A stretch of DNA of 64,000 nt from Stieleria mannarensis (GCF_014154935.1 NZ_JACEHH010000025.1:62001-126000), one strand, 5' to 3'. Shown: positions 28,487 to 37,145, counted from the first letter of the stretch. The notes: generated from the sequence alone by a model not told the origin. Made by a program: numbers and translations.

Positions 28487-29758
28487 ATGCCGCTTGACCC
28501 CCAACAAATCCGACCCGATTTTCCGATCCTGGAGCGCAAGTCCGCCAGCGGCGCTCCGTTGGCATTTCTGGACAATGCCGCCAGCGCCCAGCGACCGCAA
28601 GTTGTGATCGATGCGATCAGCGATTGTTACCAGCGTTACTACGCCAACGTGCATCGCGGCATCCACACGCTGAGTGAAGAGTCGACGGCGGCCTACGAAG
28701 CGGCTCGCGAAACGACGCGGCAGTTCATCGGGGCGCGGTCGCAGACCGAAATCGTGTTCGCCGCGGGGACGACCGCCGCGATCAACACGGTCGCCCATTC
28801 CTGGGGCGGCGAAAACCTGGCCGCCGGCGATGTCGTGCTTTTAACCATCGCAGAACACCATGCCAACATCGTGCCCTGGCACCAACTGGCCGAGCGGACC
28901 GGTTGCCGCGTCGAATTTCTACCGCTGCGTGAGGACTTCACGATCGATGATGCGGTGGTTCAAGCGAAACTTGAGTCGCTGCGGCCGAAACTGTTTTCCT
29001 TTGCCTCCTGCAGCAACGTCCTGGGGACCAATTTTCCCGTGGCCCAGTGGACCACCATGGCCCACGCCGCCGGAGCGACGGTGCTGGTCGACGCGGCACA
29101 GGGGGCGCCCCATCAAGCGATCGATGTCCAGCAATGGGACGCCGATTTCGTCGTCTTCAGCGGTCACAAGCTGTGTGGGCCGACCGGGATCGGCGTGCTG
29201 TACGGCAAAGAAACGTTGCTGGACGCGATGCCACCGTTCTTGGGCGGCGGCGGGATGATCGATCGAGTCACAACCGAGGGGTTCAGCCCGACGGGGTTGC
29301 CGGAAAAATTCGAGGCCGGGACGCCGCCGATCACCGAAGCGATCGGGCTGGCCGCAGCGATGCGTTACTTGCAATCGGTCGGAATGGACAACATCCAAGC
29401 CCACGAACACCTGCTGTGCCAGGCGGCCGATGCGGCGCTGCGAGAGATCGAGGGAGTCCAGATCCTCGGCCCCACGCCGGACAAGAAAGCGGGCATCGTC
29501 AGCTTCACCGTCGACGGCATCCACGCCCACGACATCGCCCAGTGGTTGGATACCCGCGGGGTTGCCGTTCGTGCTGGGCATCATTGCGCGATGCCGCTGC
29601 ATGATTCGGTTGGCAAAACCGCGTCGACCCGCGCCAGTTTTTATCTCTACAACACGCTTGAAGAAGTGGACCGATTGGTCCAAGCGGTTAACGAGGCGCG
29701 TGACAAATTCATGCGAGGCGGTCGCCGCCGACGCCGGCGCAGTCCCTCGCCGGCGTAA
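28487..29758 (+). CDS. sufS: Cysteine desulfurase SufS
   Basis: 423 aa, a class V aminotransferase-fold PLP enzyme that releases sulfur from cysteine for Fe-S assembly. Motifs: FLDNAASAQRP near the N-terminus, EHHANIVPWHQLA, VDAAQGAPHQAIDVQ, the PLP-lysine K228 (FSGHKLCGPTG) and catalytic C367 (RAGHHCAMPLHD), with the short loop of group II (SufS) enzymes. Length matches the family except for an Arg-rich tail (RGGRRRRRRSPSPA). It overlaps no gene but follows sufU by two bases. Cytoplasmic. Confidence 0.95.
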   Translation: MPLDPQQIRPDFPILERKSASGAPLAFLDNAASAQRPQVVIDAISDCYQRYYANVHRGIHTLSEESTAAYEAARETTRQFIGARSQTEIVFAAGTTAAINTVAHSWGGENLAAGDVVLLTIAEHHANIVPWHQLAERTGCRVEFLPLREDFTIDDAVVQAKLESLRPKLFSFASCSNVLGTNFPVAQWTTMAHAAGATVLVDAAQGAPHQAIDVQQWDADFVVFSGHKLCGPTGIGVLYGKETLLDAMPPFLGGGGMIDRVTTEGFSPTGLPEKFEAGTPPITEAIGLAAAMRYLQSVGMDNIQAHEHLLCQAADAALREIEGVQILGPTPDKKAGIVSFTVDGIHAHDIAQWLDTRGVAVRAGHHCAMPLHDSVGKTASTRASFYLYNTLEEVDRLVQAVNEARDKFMRGGRRRRRRSPSPA

Positions 29759-29769
29759 GTGGCAGTGTA

Positions 29770-29809
29770 GAGCAATTGTCCCAATTGCTCTGCGAACAAT
29801 TGGGACAAT
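29770..29809. terminator. Hairpins between convergent sufS and symporter genes
   Basis: GAGCAATTG (29770-29778) pairs with CAATTGCTC (29782-29790), and an alternative stem pairs ATTGTCCCAATT (29775-29786) with AATTGGGACAAT (29798-29809). The two stems exclude each other. There is no long T-tract. The position between two convergent stops suggests a bidirectional terminator or REP element. Confidence 0.5.
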
Positions 29810-29825
29810 CGTCCTACATTAATTC

Positions 29826-31745
29826 TCACGCCATCTCCGCCCCTTTCCGCTGCGTCATCAACGAGACCACGATCAGCGTGACGAACGCCAATGGGATCGT
29901 CACGATGCCGGGTTGGCTGAACGGCGCGTAAGCCAGTTCGGGATCCCAGCCATAGACACTCTTGTAGGTGTCACTGGACAACAAGATCCATCCCAGCGAA
30001 CTGACCATGCCGACCAGCACGCTGGCCACGATGCCTTCCTTGGTCGTCGACTTCCAGAACAACAGCATCACCAGGGCGGGCAAGTTGGCGCTCGCGGCGA
30101 CGCTGAATGCCCATCCGACCAGGTAACCGACGTTCATTTCTTTGAACAGGATTCCCAGCACGATCGCGATCGCACCGACGATAACAGCGGATATTTTAGC
30201 GATTCGGACCTTCTTGTTTTCCGACAGTTGTAATCCGAGCACCCCGACCAACAGGTCGTGGGCGACCGCGCCGCTGCTGGCCAGGATCAGGCCGCTGACG
30301 GTGCCCAAGACGGTGGTGAATGCGATCGCCGAGATGATCGCAAACAGCCAGGTGCTGATGCTGCGGGCCAAAAGCGGGGCGGCCATGTTGCTGTCGGTCA
30401 GGTCCATCGACGCGCTGGTCATTGCCCCCAGACCCAAGTACAGCGTCAGGACGTAAAAGAACCCGATGCTGGCGATCCCGACGATCGTGCTCTTTCGGGC
30501 GGCCGCGCCGTCTTTGACCGTGTAGTAGCGAATCAGAATGTGCGGCAAGGACGCGGTGCCGCAAAACAACGCCAGCATCAGCGACAGGAAATTCAGCTTG
30601 CCCACCATCGCTTCTTCGCGGATGCCGGCAAACTTGGGATGCTCACCGGGACGCAGCACCTCGTTGCCGGGCGTCAGCTTCTGAAAGTAGACCGTCGACT
30701 TCGTGCCATCGTTGTGCACGACCGTTTTATTTCGCCACAACACAACTTCGCTGTCATTCAGCGTGGTGAAGAAGCTGACCGGCCCCAGCGGCCCGGTTTC
30801 TTCCTGACCGTCGGGCAGCCGCGTGAGTGTGCCGACCGGTTGCAATTCCTTTTGCTTGGCGTCGCGCCCCAGCGGTGCACCGTCGATTTCCAGCCCGTCA
30901 CTTGTCGCGACAATGGACTGAGCCTGTCGCAGGATCACTTGACCGTCATCGGCCGGTTGGACATGAAAGACGTCAAATCCGACGCGGTCGGCACGCAGGA
31001 AACGGACCAAGTCCTCGTGCTGTTCCCAGCCGTTTTCGGCCGGCAAAACGGTTCGGCCGGCGATCTCGGGTTGCCCCAGTTCACTCACCGAAATCGGCCC
31101 GATCGATTCAAACGCCTCCGGCTGGGCGACAAAGCCGCGCCCCAACAGCAAGACCACCAACACGGCACTAAAGACGACCAACAACGACCCTTTCAAAAAT
31201 TGCACCCAGGTCGTCGAGACCATCCCGGCGGTGACGACGATCGTGATCACCACGATCCCCACCAACACCACGCCGACCCAGTGCGGGAACCCCAACAGCG
31301 GTTGAATCAGCGATCCGGCGCCGACCATCTGGGGGATCAGGTAAAACACACTCACGACCAACGTGCTCGCGCCCGCAGCGGCTTTGATCCCGCGCGAATC
31401 AAACTTGGCGTCCAAGGCGTCGGCGAACGTGAATCGCCCCAACCGTTTCATCGGCTCGGCGATGACGAACAATGCCACGATCCATCCGGCCAGGAACCCG
31501 ATCGAATAGAGGAAGCCGTCGTAACCGTACGAGGCGATCATGCCGCAGATGCCCAGGAACGATGCCGCGGACAGGTAGTCACCCGCAAACGCGATCCCGT
31601 TGACGGCCCAGGGAATCTGGCCATGGGCGGCGAAGTATCCCGCCGATGATTTCGCTTTTCGCCCCAAGAAGAAACTCAGGCCGACCGTTGCGCCGACGAA
31701 CGTAAAGAAAACGAAGACGGCGATCCAAGAAGGGTCATAAATCAC
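29826..31745 (-). CDS. Sodium:solute symporter, acetate permease (ActP)-like, with large soluble insertion
   Basis: 639 aa with about 13 membrane helices of the SSS family. Typical segments are GQIPWAVNGIAFAGDYLSAA, SFLGICGMIASYGYDG, RFTFADALDAKF, STLVVSVFYLIPQMVGAGSL and FTTVLGTVSGLILASSGAVA. These match the ActP/acetate-pyruvate branch. A hydrophilic stretch of about 175 residues (about 205-380) is inserted between helices, making the protein longer than usual ActP (about 550). The start is GTG at 31745, overlapping the TGA of the upstream DUF485 gene, the classical YjcH-ActP arrangement. Uptake of a short monocarboxylate with Na+ is inferred; the substrate is not proven. Confidence 0.9.
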   Translation of the reverse strand: MIYDPSWIAVFVFFTFVGATVGLSFFLGRKAKSSAGYFAAHGQIPWAVNGIAFAGDYLSAASFLGICGMIASYGYDGFLYSIGFLAGWIVALFVIAEPMKRLGRFTFADALDAKFDSRGIKAAAGASTLVVSVFYLIPQMVGAGSLIQPLLGFPHWVGVVLVGIVVITIVVTAGMVSTTWVQFLKGSLLVVFSAVLVVLLLGRGFVAQPEAFESIGPISVSELGQPEIAGRTVLPAENGWEQHEDLVRFLRADRVGFDVFHVQPADDGQVILRQAQSIVATSDGLEIDGAPLGRDAKQKELQPVGTLTRLPDGQEETGPLGPVSFFTTLNDSEVVLWRNKTVVHNDGTKSTVYFQKLTPGNEVLRPGEHPKFAGIREEAMVGKLNFLSLMLALFCGTASLPHILIRYYTVKDGAAARKSTIVGIASIGFFYVLTLYLGLGAMTSASMDLTDSNMAAPLLARSISTWLFAIISAIAFTTVLGTVSGLILASSGAVAHDLLVGVLGLQLSENKKVRIAKISAVIVGAIAIVLGILFKEMNVGYLVGWAFSVAASANLPALVMLLFWKSTTKEGIVASVLVGMVSSLGWILLSSDTYKSVYGWDPELAYAPFSQPGIVTIPLAFVTLIVVSLMTQRKGAEMA

Positions 31746-32047
31746 GCGAGATCCCCCCGCGGTTCATCGCCGGAGGCAGCCCCGTGGGGCGGTTGGCCGG
31801 CCGATGTTTCGTCCAGCGGCTCGGATTTGCACAGCATCCCGTACAGCAACGCCATTACCAGGGCGCCGACGATCAAGCCGAATCCGTAGACGATGGCCAA
31901 GTTCAATCCGGCGATGACCGGGCGTTCCATCAAATGGGCCGCAAACGCGCTCAGAAAAACGAATCCTAGGTACAGCACCAAATAGACGGCGAACAGCCAG
32001 AGCCCCAAACGGGCGTTGGAGCGTTGTGTGTCCGAAAGCGACGACAT
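31742..32047 (-). CDS. DUF485 (YjcH-like) small membrane protein
   Basis: 101 aa from ATG 32047 (MSSLSDTQRSNARLGLWLF); an in-frame start 8 codons upstream is possible. Two membrane helices (LFAVYLVLYLGFVFLSAFAA and LAIVYGFGLIVGALVMALLY) match the DUF485 family, which accompanies ActP-type symporters. Its stop overlaps the symporter GTG start (GTGA), so the two are translationally coupled. The C-terminus is polar (DETSAGQPPHGAASGDEP). It is probably an accessory subunit; its function is not established. Confidence 0.88.
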   Translation of the reverse strand: MSSLSDTQRSNARLGLWLFAVYLVLYLGFVFLSAFAAHLMERPVIAGLNLAIVYGFGLIVGALVMALLYGMLCKSEPLDETSAGQPPHGAASGDEPRGDLA

Positions 32048-32143
32048 CGAGACCTCAAGAAAGACAGCCAATGAAACAGACCCTCAACCGCGGCGAAGTA
32101 TAAAGGAACTCAGCCCGCCCATGTGCCCGTGCGAATCAGTTTC

Positions 32144-32226
32144 AACTCCCAACTCCCAACTCCCAACTCCCAACTCCCAACTCCCAACTCCCAACTCCCA
32201 ACTGCCTAAACCCTAAACCCTAAACC
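32144..32226. repeat. Heptamer microsatellite (AACTCCC)8 followed by (CTAAACC)3
   Basis: Eight exact copies of AACTCCC run from 32144 to 32199, then AACTGC. Three copies of CTAAACC (32206-32226) follow, which can also be read as CCCTAAA. The stop codon of the metallo-hydrolase gene (TAG, 32222-32220) lies in the third unit. The array sits between two minus-strand genes. Confidence 0.95.
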
Positions 32227-33032
32227 CTGACCTCAACCTGCAACCCGTCATACGCCATGTCGATCCCCTCGGGCAGCCAATCACAGGTCTCCTGGTAATC
32301 GAGTTGATGGCCGGTGTGGGTCAACAGCGTCCGCCGGGCTCCGACGGCACGCGACACCTCAATCGCCTCGTCCAGGTTGAAGTGCGTCGGGTGGGGTTCC
32401 TTGCGGAGTGCGCCGACGACCAAGGTTTTCACACCTCGGAGTCGCTCGATCGATTCCGGGGGGATGAAGTTGGTGTCGGTGCAGTAGGCAAAATCACCGA
32501 TCCGAAACCCCAGCACGTTGAAATGCGGTCCGTGCTTCATCGGAATCGGAATGAACTCGGTCCCCAACACCTCAAACGGCGCGTGATTGATCCGGTGCAG
32601 CGCCAACTTGGGTGTCGCTCCGGGGTGCGTGTCCTCGCGGTCGGCAAACGCGTAGGCGAAGGCCCGCCGGATGTTCGAATCAACGGCCTCGGTGCAGAAC
32701 AGCGGCACGGCGTGACCGAGTCGAAACGGCATCAACCGCAAATCATCCAGCCCGAAGATGTGGTCGGCATGTTCGTGGGTGTAGACGACGGCGTGGACCA
32801 CACGGATCCGCTCGCGAATCAATTGGACCCTCAGATCCGGCGGGGTGTCGATCAGCACCGTGCCGCCGGGCAGCCGGACCGTGATCGCACAGCGGGTGCG
32901 ATTGTTGCGCGGGTCGCTGCTTTGGCAGACCGCGCAATCGCATCCGATCGCGGGCACGCCGACGCTGGTCCCGGTACCCAGGAACGTAACCAAGCCTTGA
33001 TGCGGGCCGCTGGATTCGGGGACAAACGACAT
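32220..33032 (-). CDS. MBL-fold metallo-hydrolase, PhnP-like
   Basis: 270 aa from ATG 33032 (MSFVPESSGPHQGLVTFLGT); an in-frame extension to 33107 lacks family features. The metal-binding motif is H86-x-H88-x-D90-H91 (YTHEHADHIFGLDD), with further histidines in MKHGPHF and LTHTGHQLDY and Asp in CTDTNF. The Cys cluster GCDCAVC near residue 31 is typical of PhnP-type phosphodiesterases and their relatives, where it holds a structural zinc. A cyclic phosphodiesterase activity is plausible, but no phosphonate genes are nearby and the substrate is unknown. Its last codon lies in a CTAAACC repeat run. Confidence 0.9.
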   Translation of the reverse strand: MSFVPESSGPHQGLVTFLGTGTSVGVPAIGCDCAVCQSSDPRNNRTRCAITVRLPGGTVLIDTPPDLRVQLIRERIRVVHAVVYTHEHADHIFGLDDLRLMPFRLGHAVPLFCTEAVDSNIRRAFAYAFADREDTHPGATPKLALHRINHAPFEVLGTEFIPIPMKHGPHFNVLGFRIGDFAYCTDTNFIPPESIERLRGVKTLVVGALRKEPHPTHFNLDEAIEVSRAVGARRTLLTHTGHQLDYQETCDWLPEGIDMAYDGLQVEVRV

Positions 33033-33953
33033 AGATGATGGCGGAGCAACGAGGGGAAAGGTCAAATGTATAAAGCCACCGTCCCCCTGCGAGGATCGGC
33101 ATTCCAAGGTTCACCCTCCCCCTGAGAGGGGCGAGCGCAGCGAGGGGAGGGCGCAGCGACGGGAGGACGCGCCAAGGGGAAGAGCACGCCAAGGTCGAGC
33201 CCAGCGAGGTGAAGGGCACCTTCAACCTGCCGGAGATCGGTTCGATTTCCGGTCACCCCAACCCCAGCCAGCGGCATCCTACGGCAGCGGTCGGCGGGAC
33301 GCGAGAGGCGAGGGAGTCCCAGAGAGCCGCATTGACCACCAACCGCCCCTCCCCTCGCTGCCAACCAAGGTCGTGTGGTTTTCAACCGCTGGGATACCAA
33401 GCGTGTACGCGTTTCCCCCCGATCAGAAAGCCTCTGATTGAGGTGTGCGCTCGGAGGTGGAGGGTTGGGGGAACCGAAAACGCCCACCGATGGCAGCGCG
33501 AACCCACGGATGTGTTGCTGCCTGAGATCCGTGGGTTCGCGCTGCTATCCGTGGGCAATGTTCTCTCGAGGGTTCGTTCTCTCGAGGGTATCAGGGAGGC
33601 CAGAGGAAATGACCAAACCCGGTGCTGATCAACGACTCAAAAAACCACACGACCTCGCCGAGGAGAGCGAAGTCTCAATTGAGCGCCTTTCCCGAAGGAC
33701 GCGAGCGGCGGCGAAATCGCAGCGGAACGCCGTCAAATCGCAGCAAATCACAGCAAAATCCGGCGTGGGAGCCTCAAGATCGATCCTCGCTTGCCGCCGG
33801 CCGCCTGTTTGGGCTTGCAGAGATCCATTGCCCTGACATACTTACCCGCTTCGCCGTAAACGTATCGGCGTGCCAAACGCACCCCAAAGTTTGATTTTGG
33901 TGGCGTTTGAGGGAACAAAACACAAGAAATTAACGACGTCAGGGTGATCCGCA
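33033..33953. other. Repeat-rich non-coding spacer, about 920 bases
   Basis: No frame here resembles a protein. The left part has purine-rich, low-complexity sequence (GAGAGGGGCGAGCGCAGCGA and variants). The middle holds a perfect 19-bp inverted repeat, and a direct repeat TTCTCTCGAGGGT occurs twice near 33560-33590. The right end presumably holds the rplY promoter, which was not identified. Confidence 0.55.
33493..33545. repeat. Perfect 19-bp inverted repeat
   Basis: GCAGCGCGAACCCACGGAT (33493-33511) and ATCCGTGGGTTCGCGCTGC (33527-33545) are exact complements around a 15-base loop, and a partial outer match (CCCAC / GTGGG) extends it. It has no T-tract and no flanking gene, so a dispersed palindromic element is more likely than a terminator. 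Confidence 0.75.
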
Positions 33954-34538
33954 ATGGCGGAAGTGGTACAGGTCCAAAAACGTGAGGGCAGCCTAGGAAC
34001 GGCCGCCTCACGCCGGCTGCGAAAGTCCGGCTCCGTCCCGGCCGTTTTGTACGGGCACAAGCAAAGTAACGAGCATCTGTCGATTTCGCAGAAGACGGTG
34101 GAATCGATCTTGCGGCATCACAGCAAGATCGTCGAACTGCAAGGTGCGGTCAGCGAAACGGCTCTGGTCAGCGATCTGCAATTCGATCCGTTGGGGATCG
34201 AGGTGCTGCACATCGACCTGCAGCGGGTCGACATGAACGAAAAGGTCACCGTGACGGTGCCGATTCGATTCAAGGGCGAACCGGCCGGCGGAAAGCAGGG
34301 CGGAATCGCGATCGAAAACGCTCATGAAGTCGAAGTCGAGTGCCCCGCGGTGGCCATCCCCGAATCGCTGCCGATCAACGTGGCCAGCGTCGGACTGGGT
34401 GAAAACCGCACGGCGGCCGATCTGTCGCTGCCCGACAACGTCAGCTTGGTCACCCCCGGCGAAACGGTGATCTACCACGTCGAAAAACCCAAGGGCCTGG
34501 CGGAAGACGAAACTGAGGAAGAGGGCGAAGCGGAGTAG
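33954..34538 (+). CDS. rplY: Ribosomal protein bL25 (CTC type)
   Basis: 194 aa. The N-terminal 5S-rRNA-binding domain (about 1-90) shows REGSLGTAASRRLRKSG, VPAVLYGHKQSNEHLSIS and LQFDPLGIEVLHIDLQRVD. The C-terminal TL5/CTC beta domain (about 95-180) has VTVPIRFKGEPAGGKQGG and VSLVTPGETVIYHVEKP. The protein ends in an acidic tail (DETEEEGEAE). It binds 5S rRNA in the large subunit. It precedes pth, the usual bacterial order. An AGGGTG stretch precedes the ATG. Confidence 0.95.
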   Translation: MAEVVQVQKREGSLGTAASRRLRKSGSVPAVLYGHKQSNEHLSISQKTVESILRHHSKIVELQGAVSETALVSDLQFDPLGIEVLHIDLQRVDMNEKVTVTVPIRFKGEPAGGKQGGIAIENAHEVEVECPAVAIPESLPINVASVGLGENRTAADLSLPDNVSLVTPGETVIYHVEKPKGLAEDETEEEGEAE

Positions 34539-34598
34539 TCCGCCGCTGCCGCGGATTGACTCACCAGGCCGCTCGGCCATGGATCCTTCGACATTGCG

Positions 34599-35240
34599 AT
34601 GAAGTTAATCGTTGGGCTGGGAAACCCCGGTCGAAAATACGAACAAACGCGACACAATGTCGGTTTCACGGTGGCCGAAAAGCTCGCCGTGCTGACCCAT
34701 GCCGGTGCCCCCAAGGTCAAATTCGAAGGCGAACTCGCGGAGTCTTCGATCGGCGGGGAAAAGGTCGTTATCCTTTGCCCCCACACGTTCATGAACGCCA
34801 GCGGGCAGAGCGTCCGCAAGGCGTTCGACTTTTATAAGTTGCAGTTAAGCGATATCCTGGTCGTTTGCGATGATCTTAATCTCGACAGCGGCCGGATCAG
34901 GATCAAACCCTCGGGCAGTGCCGGTGGGCAAAACGGGATCAAGGATATTATCCGGCATCTCGGTTCGGAGTCGTTTCCGCGGCTCCGCGTCGGAATCGGA
35001 CGGCCTCCGGCAGGTTGGACGGTGACCGATTATGTCTTGGGGAAATTCTCCAAGAGCGAATGCGATACAATCGAAGCGGCGACCACCCGCGCGGCCAAGG
35101 CTGTGATCAGCTTTGTCACCGACGGGGTCGATCGCACGATGAGCCAGTTTAACGGTGACCCGGGCGCTGACTCAAAACCGAATCAACGAAAACCGTCCGA
35201 TCAGCCCCAAGGCGACCCGCGATCGGTCGGCCCGCAGTAA
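34599..35240 (+). CDS. pth: Peptidyl-tRNA hydrolase
   Basis: 213 aa. It cleaves the ester bond of peptidyl-tRNAs released from ribosomes. Signatures are MKLIVGLGNPGRKYEQTRHN with catalytic H19, CPHTFMNASGQSVRKA, VCDDLNLDSGRIRIKPSGSA and GGQNGIKDIIRHLGSESFPR. The C-terminus has about 25 extra polar residues (SKPNQRKPSDQPQGD) beyond the usual 185-195. It lies 60 bases after rplY and before rpsF, so it is likely to be cotranscribed with the ribosomal genes. Cytoplasmic. Confidence 0.96.
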   Translation: MKLIVGLGNPGRKYEQTRHNVGFTVAEKLAVLTHAGAPKVKFEGELAESSIGGEKVVILCPHTFMNASGQSVRKAFDFYKLQLSDILVVCDDLNLDSGRIRIKPSGSAGGQNGIKDIIRHLGSESFPRLRVGIGRPPAGWTVTDYVLGKFSKSECDTIEAATTRAAKAVISFVTDGVDRTMSQFNGDPGADSKPNQRKPSDQPQGDPRSVGPQ

Positions 35241-35356
35241 CCCCAGTTCAAGAAACCCAGTTCAATCAATCGTTCCCGTTTCACACCCGCGACAGTCCGA
35301 TCGCCGCTGGCCGATCGGGCTGAAGCCAAACGTAGCCAAGTAGAAAAGAAACAGTC

Positions 35357-35785
35357 GTGGCCAAAAACACTTACGAAACACTCTGCATCCTCGACAGCAA
35401 CCACTACGCCCGTGACCCCGGCGGAGTGAGCAAGCAGATCGAAGATTTGATCACCGAAGCCGGCGGAAAAGTCGAGGTCAATCGTCTGTGGATGGAGCAA
35501 AAGCTTGCCTATCCGATCGATGGCCACCAGAAAGGCACCTATTGGTTGACCTACTTCGAAATGGAAGGCAGCGAAGTCCCCAAGTTGGATCGCGCGTTCC
35601 ACCTCTGCGAACCGGTGCTGCGTCAGATGACGCTGAAATTGGACCCGCGATTGGTCGAACCGATCTTGGCCAACGCCCGCGGTGCAACGCCGGTCGCCGG
35701 CAAAGACGCCGCTGCCGAAGGCGAAGCGGCCAGCGAGGGCGAGAGCAGCGACAGCGCGAGTAGCGACGACAGCTCGAATTCCTAG
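35357..35785 (+). CDS. rpsF: Ribosomal protein bS6
   Basis: 142 aa from a GTG start at 35357 (MAKNTYETLCILDSN). The core alpha/beta fold covers residues 1-100 (YETLCILDS, GGKVEVNRLWMEQKLAYPID, GTYWLTYFEM, LDRAFHLCEPVLRQMTLKLD). It is followed by a 40-residue Ala/Glu/Ser-rich acidic tail not present in the short E. coli core. bS6 binds bS18 on the 30S platform. It precedes ssb by 60 bases in the common rpsF-ssb order. Confidence 0.94.
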   Translation: MAKNTYETLCILDSNHYARDPGGVSKQIEDLITEAGGKVEVNRLWMEQKLAYPIDGHQKGTYWLTYFEMEGSEVPKLDRAFHLCEPVLRQMTLKLDPRLVEPILANARGATPVAGKDAAAEGEAASEGESSDSASSDDSSNS

Positions 35786-35845
35786 CATAAGACGTCCACG
35801 GTTTTTGTTTCCCTCCCCTCATTCCCAGCAACTCACAGGACAACG

Positions 35846-36349
35846 ATGGCCAGCTACAACCGCGTCATTCTGGTTGGGAATCTGACGCGCGATATCGAAC
35901 TGCGTTACATCCCCAGCGGTCAAGCCGTTTCCGACGTGACCGTCGCGGTCAACGATCGACGCAAGACCGCCAGCGGAGAATGGGTCGATGAAGCCACGTT
36001 CGTCGATGTCACGCTGTGGGGGCGAAATGCCGAAGTCGCCAGCGAATACCTGTCCAAAGGATCGCCGGTCCTGATCGAAGGCCGATTGAAGCTCGATCGC
36101 TGGGAGACCGACGGACAGAAACGAAGCAAGTTGCGCGTGATCTGTGAAAAAATGCAAATGCTCGGCGGACGCTCCGGCGGCGGTTCCGAGCACCATTCCA
36201 GTCAACGCACCTCAAGCGGCCAAACCGCCGAAAACCAGGGCGGCTACAACGCCCAGAACGCGGACGATTATTCCGCCGACTCGGGCGCACGCGATGCCCA
36301 GCCGACCGGAAAGGGGACCGGATACGACGATCCGGACATTCCGTTCTAA
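35846..36349 (+). CDS. ssb: Single-stranded DNA-binding protein
   Basis: 167 aa. The OB-fold spans residues 1-108 ([76 protein letters not shown]). A Gly/Gln/Asn-rich linker follows, and the acidic interaction tip YDDPDIPF closes the protein, as in functional bacterial SSBs. An AGGA ribosome-binding site precedes the ATG. Located between rpsF and rplI. Confidence 0.96.
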   Translation: MASYNRVILVGNLTRDIELRYIPSGQAVSDVTVAVNDRRKTASGEWVDEATFVDVTLWGRNAEVASEYLSKGSPVLIEGRLKLDRWETDGQKRSKLRVICEKMQMLGGRSGGGSEHHSSQRTSSGQTAENQGGYNAQNADDYSADSGARDAQPTGKGTGYDDPDIPF

Positions 36350-36448
36350 TCAACACACCGTTATTGTGGACGGCCCCGGCAATGACGCCCCGGTTCGTCT
36401 TGTTTTCATTTGCAACCACCAATCCAACCCTCCCGCCAGAGCACAACG

Positions 36449-36982
36449 ATGTCACGCAACGGCCGAACCTTTAAACGACCCTACAAACGATTGCCCAAAG
36501 GCGAACACGGTGGGATCCAGCTTCTGTTGATTCACAACGTCGAACACCTCGGCAAGCAAGGCGATATCGTCGAAGTCAAACCGGGCTACGCGCGCAACTA
36601 CCTGCTGCCCCAGGGCATGGCCACCATCGCGACCGATCACCACAAACGGATGGTCGAAAAACACCGCGAGAAATTGCGTGCGATCGAGCTGGAAAAACTC
36701 AAAAGCTATCGCGATCTGGCCGACGAACTCGGCAAGCAATCGATCACGATCGAAGCCAACGCGAACGACGAAGGCCACCTGTACGGCAGCGTCGGCCCGC
36801 ACGAAATCACCGCGGCCCTCAAGGAAGCCGGCTTCAGCCTGGCCAACGACCAAATCCGTCTGGACGGCCCGCTCCGCGAACTCGGCCTGTACACCGTCCG
36901 AGTTCACTTGCACAGCGAAGTCGAAGCGAATTTGAAGGTCTGGGTCGTCCCGACCGCCGCCGAAGACGCGACCGTTTCCTAA
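36449..36982 (+). CDS. rplI: Ribosomal protein bL9
   Basis: 177 aa from ATG 36449. The open frame extends 13 codons upstream, but that segment is not family-like. About 22 basic residues (MSRNGRTFKRPYKRLPKGEH) precede the canonical N-domain (LLLIHNVEHLGKQGDIVEVK, PGYARNYLLPQGMATIAT). A long helix and the C-domain (LYGSVGPHEITAALKEAGF, LRELGLYTVRVHLHSEVEA) follow. It binds 23S rRNA near the L1 stalk base. It closes the rpsF-ssb-rplI group; rpsR, usually between ssb and rplI, is absent. Confidence 0.95.
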   Translation: MSRNGRTFKRPYKRLPKGEHGGIQLLLIHNVEHLGKQGDIVEVKPGYARNYLLPQGMATIATDHHKRMVEKHREKLRAIELEKLKSYRDLADELGKQSITIEANANDEGHLYGSVGPHEITAALKEAGFSLANDQIRLDGPLRELGLYTVRVHLHSEVEANLKVWVVPTAAEDATVS

Positions 36983-36989
36983 GCATCGC

Positions 36990-37011
36990 GGTTTCCGGTC
37001 ATCGGGAAACC
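36990..37011. terminator. Weak hairpin after rplI
   Basis: GGTTTCC (36990-36996) pairs with GGAAACC (37005-37011), 8 bases after the rplI stop. There is no T-tract, so termination is uncertain. Confidence 0.35.
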
Positions 37012-37145
37012 AACCGGACCTCGCCGGCTTCATCACCGGCCGATCCCAACCGCCCACCGATCCGATCCACCCCACGATCGGCAGGGCCAAGACAGGACGG
37101 CCGCGAGCGGTTGGCGACGCAATGTCCACCGGAAAAGCAACCTGC

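Noticed and set aside
30258..31649. 463-codon open frame opposite the symporter
   Set aside because: It is antisense to a clear membrane transporter; composition is His/Gln/Arg-rich without domains, a GC-driven shadow.
32144..32226. True telomere or linear-replicon end
   Set aside because: The CCCTAAA run is only three units, internal, and flanked by normal genes on both sides.
33209..33836. Overlapping plus-strand frames in the spacer before rplY
   Set aside because: They are Arg/Pro-rich with no domain, start codon context or conservation signs, and cross palindromes.
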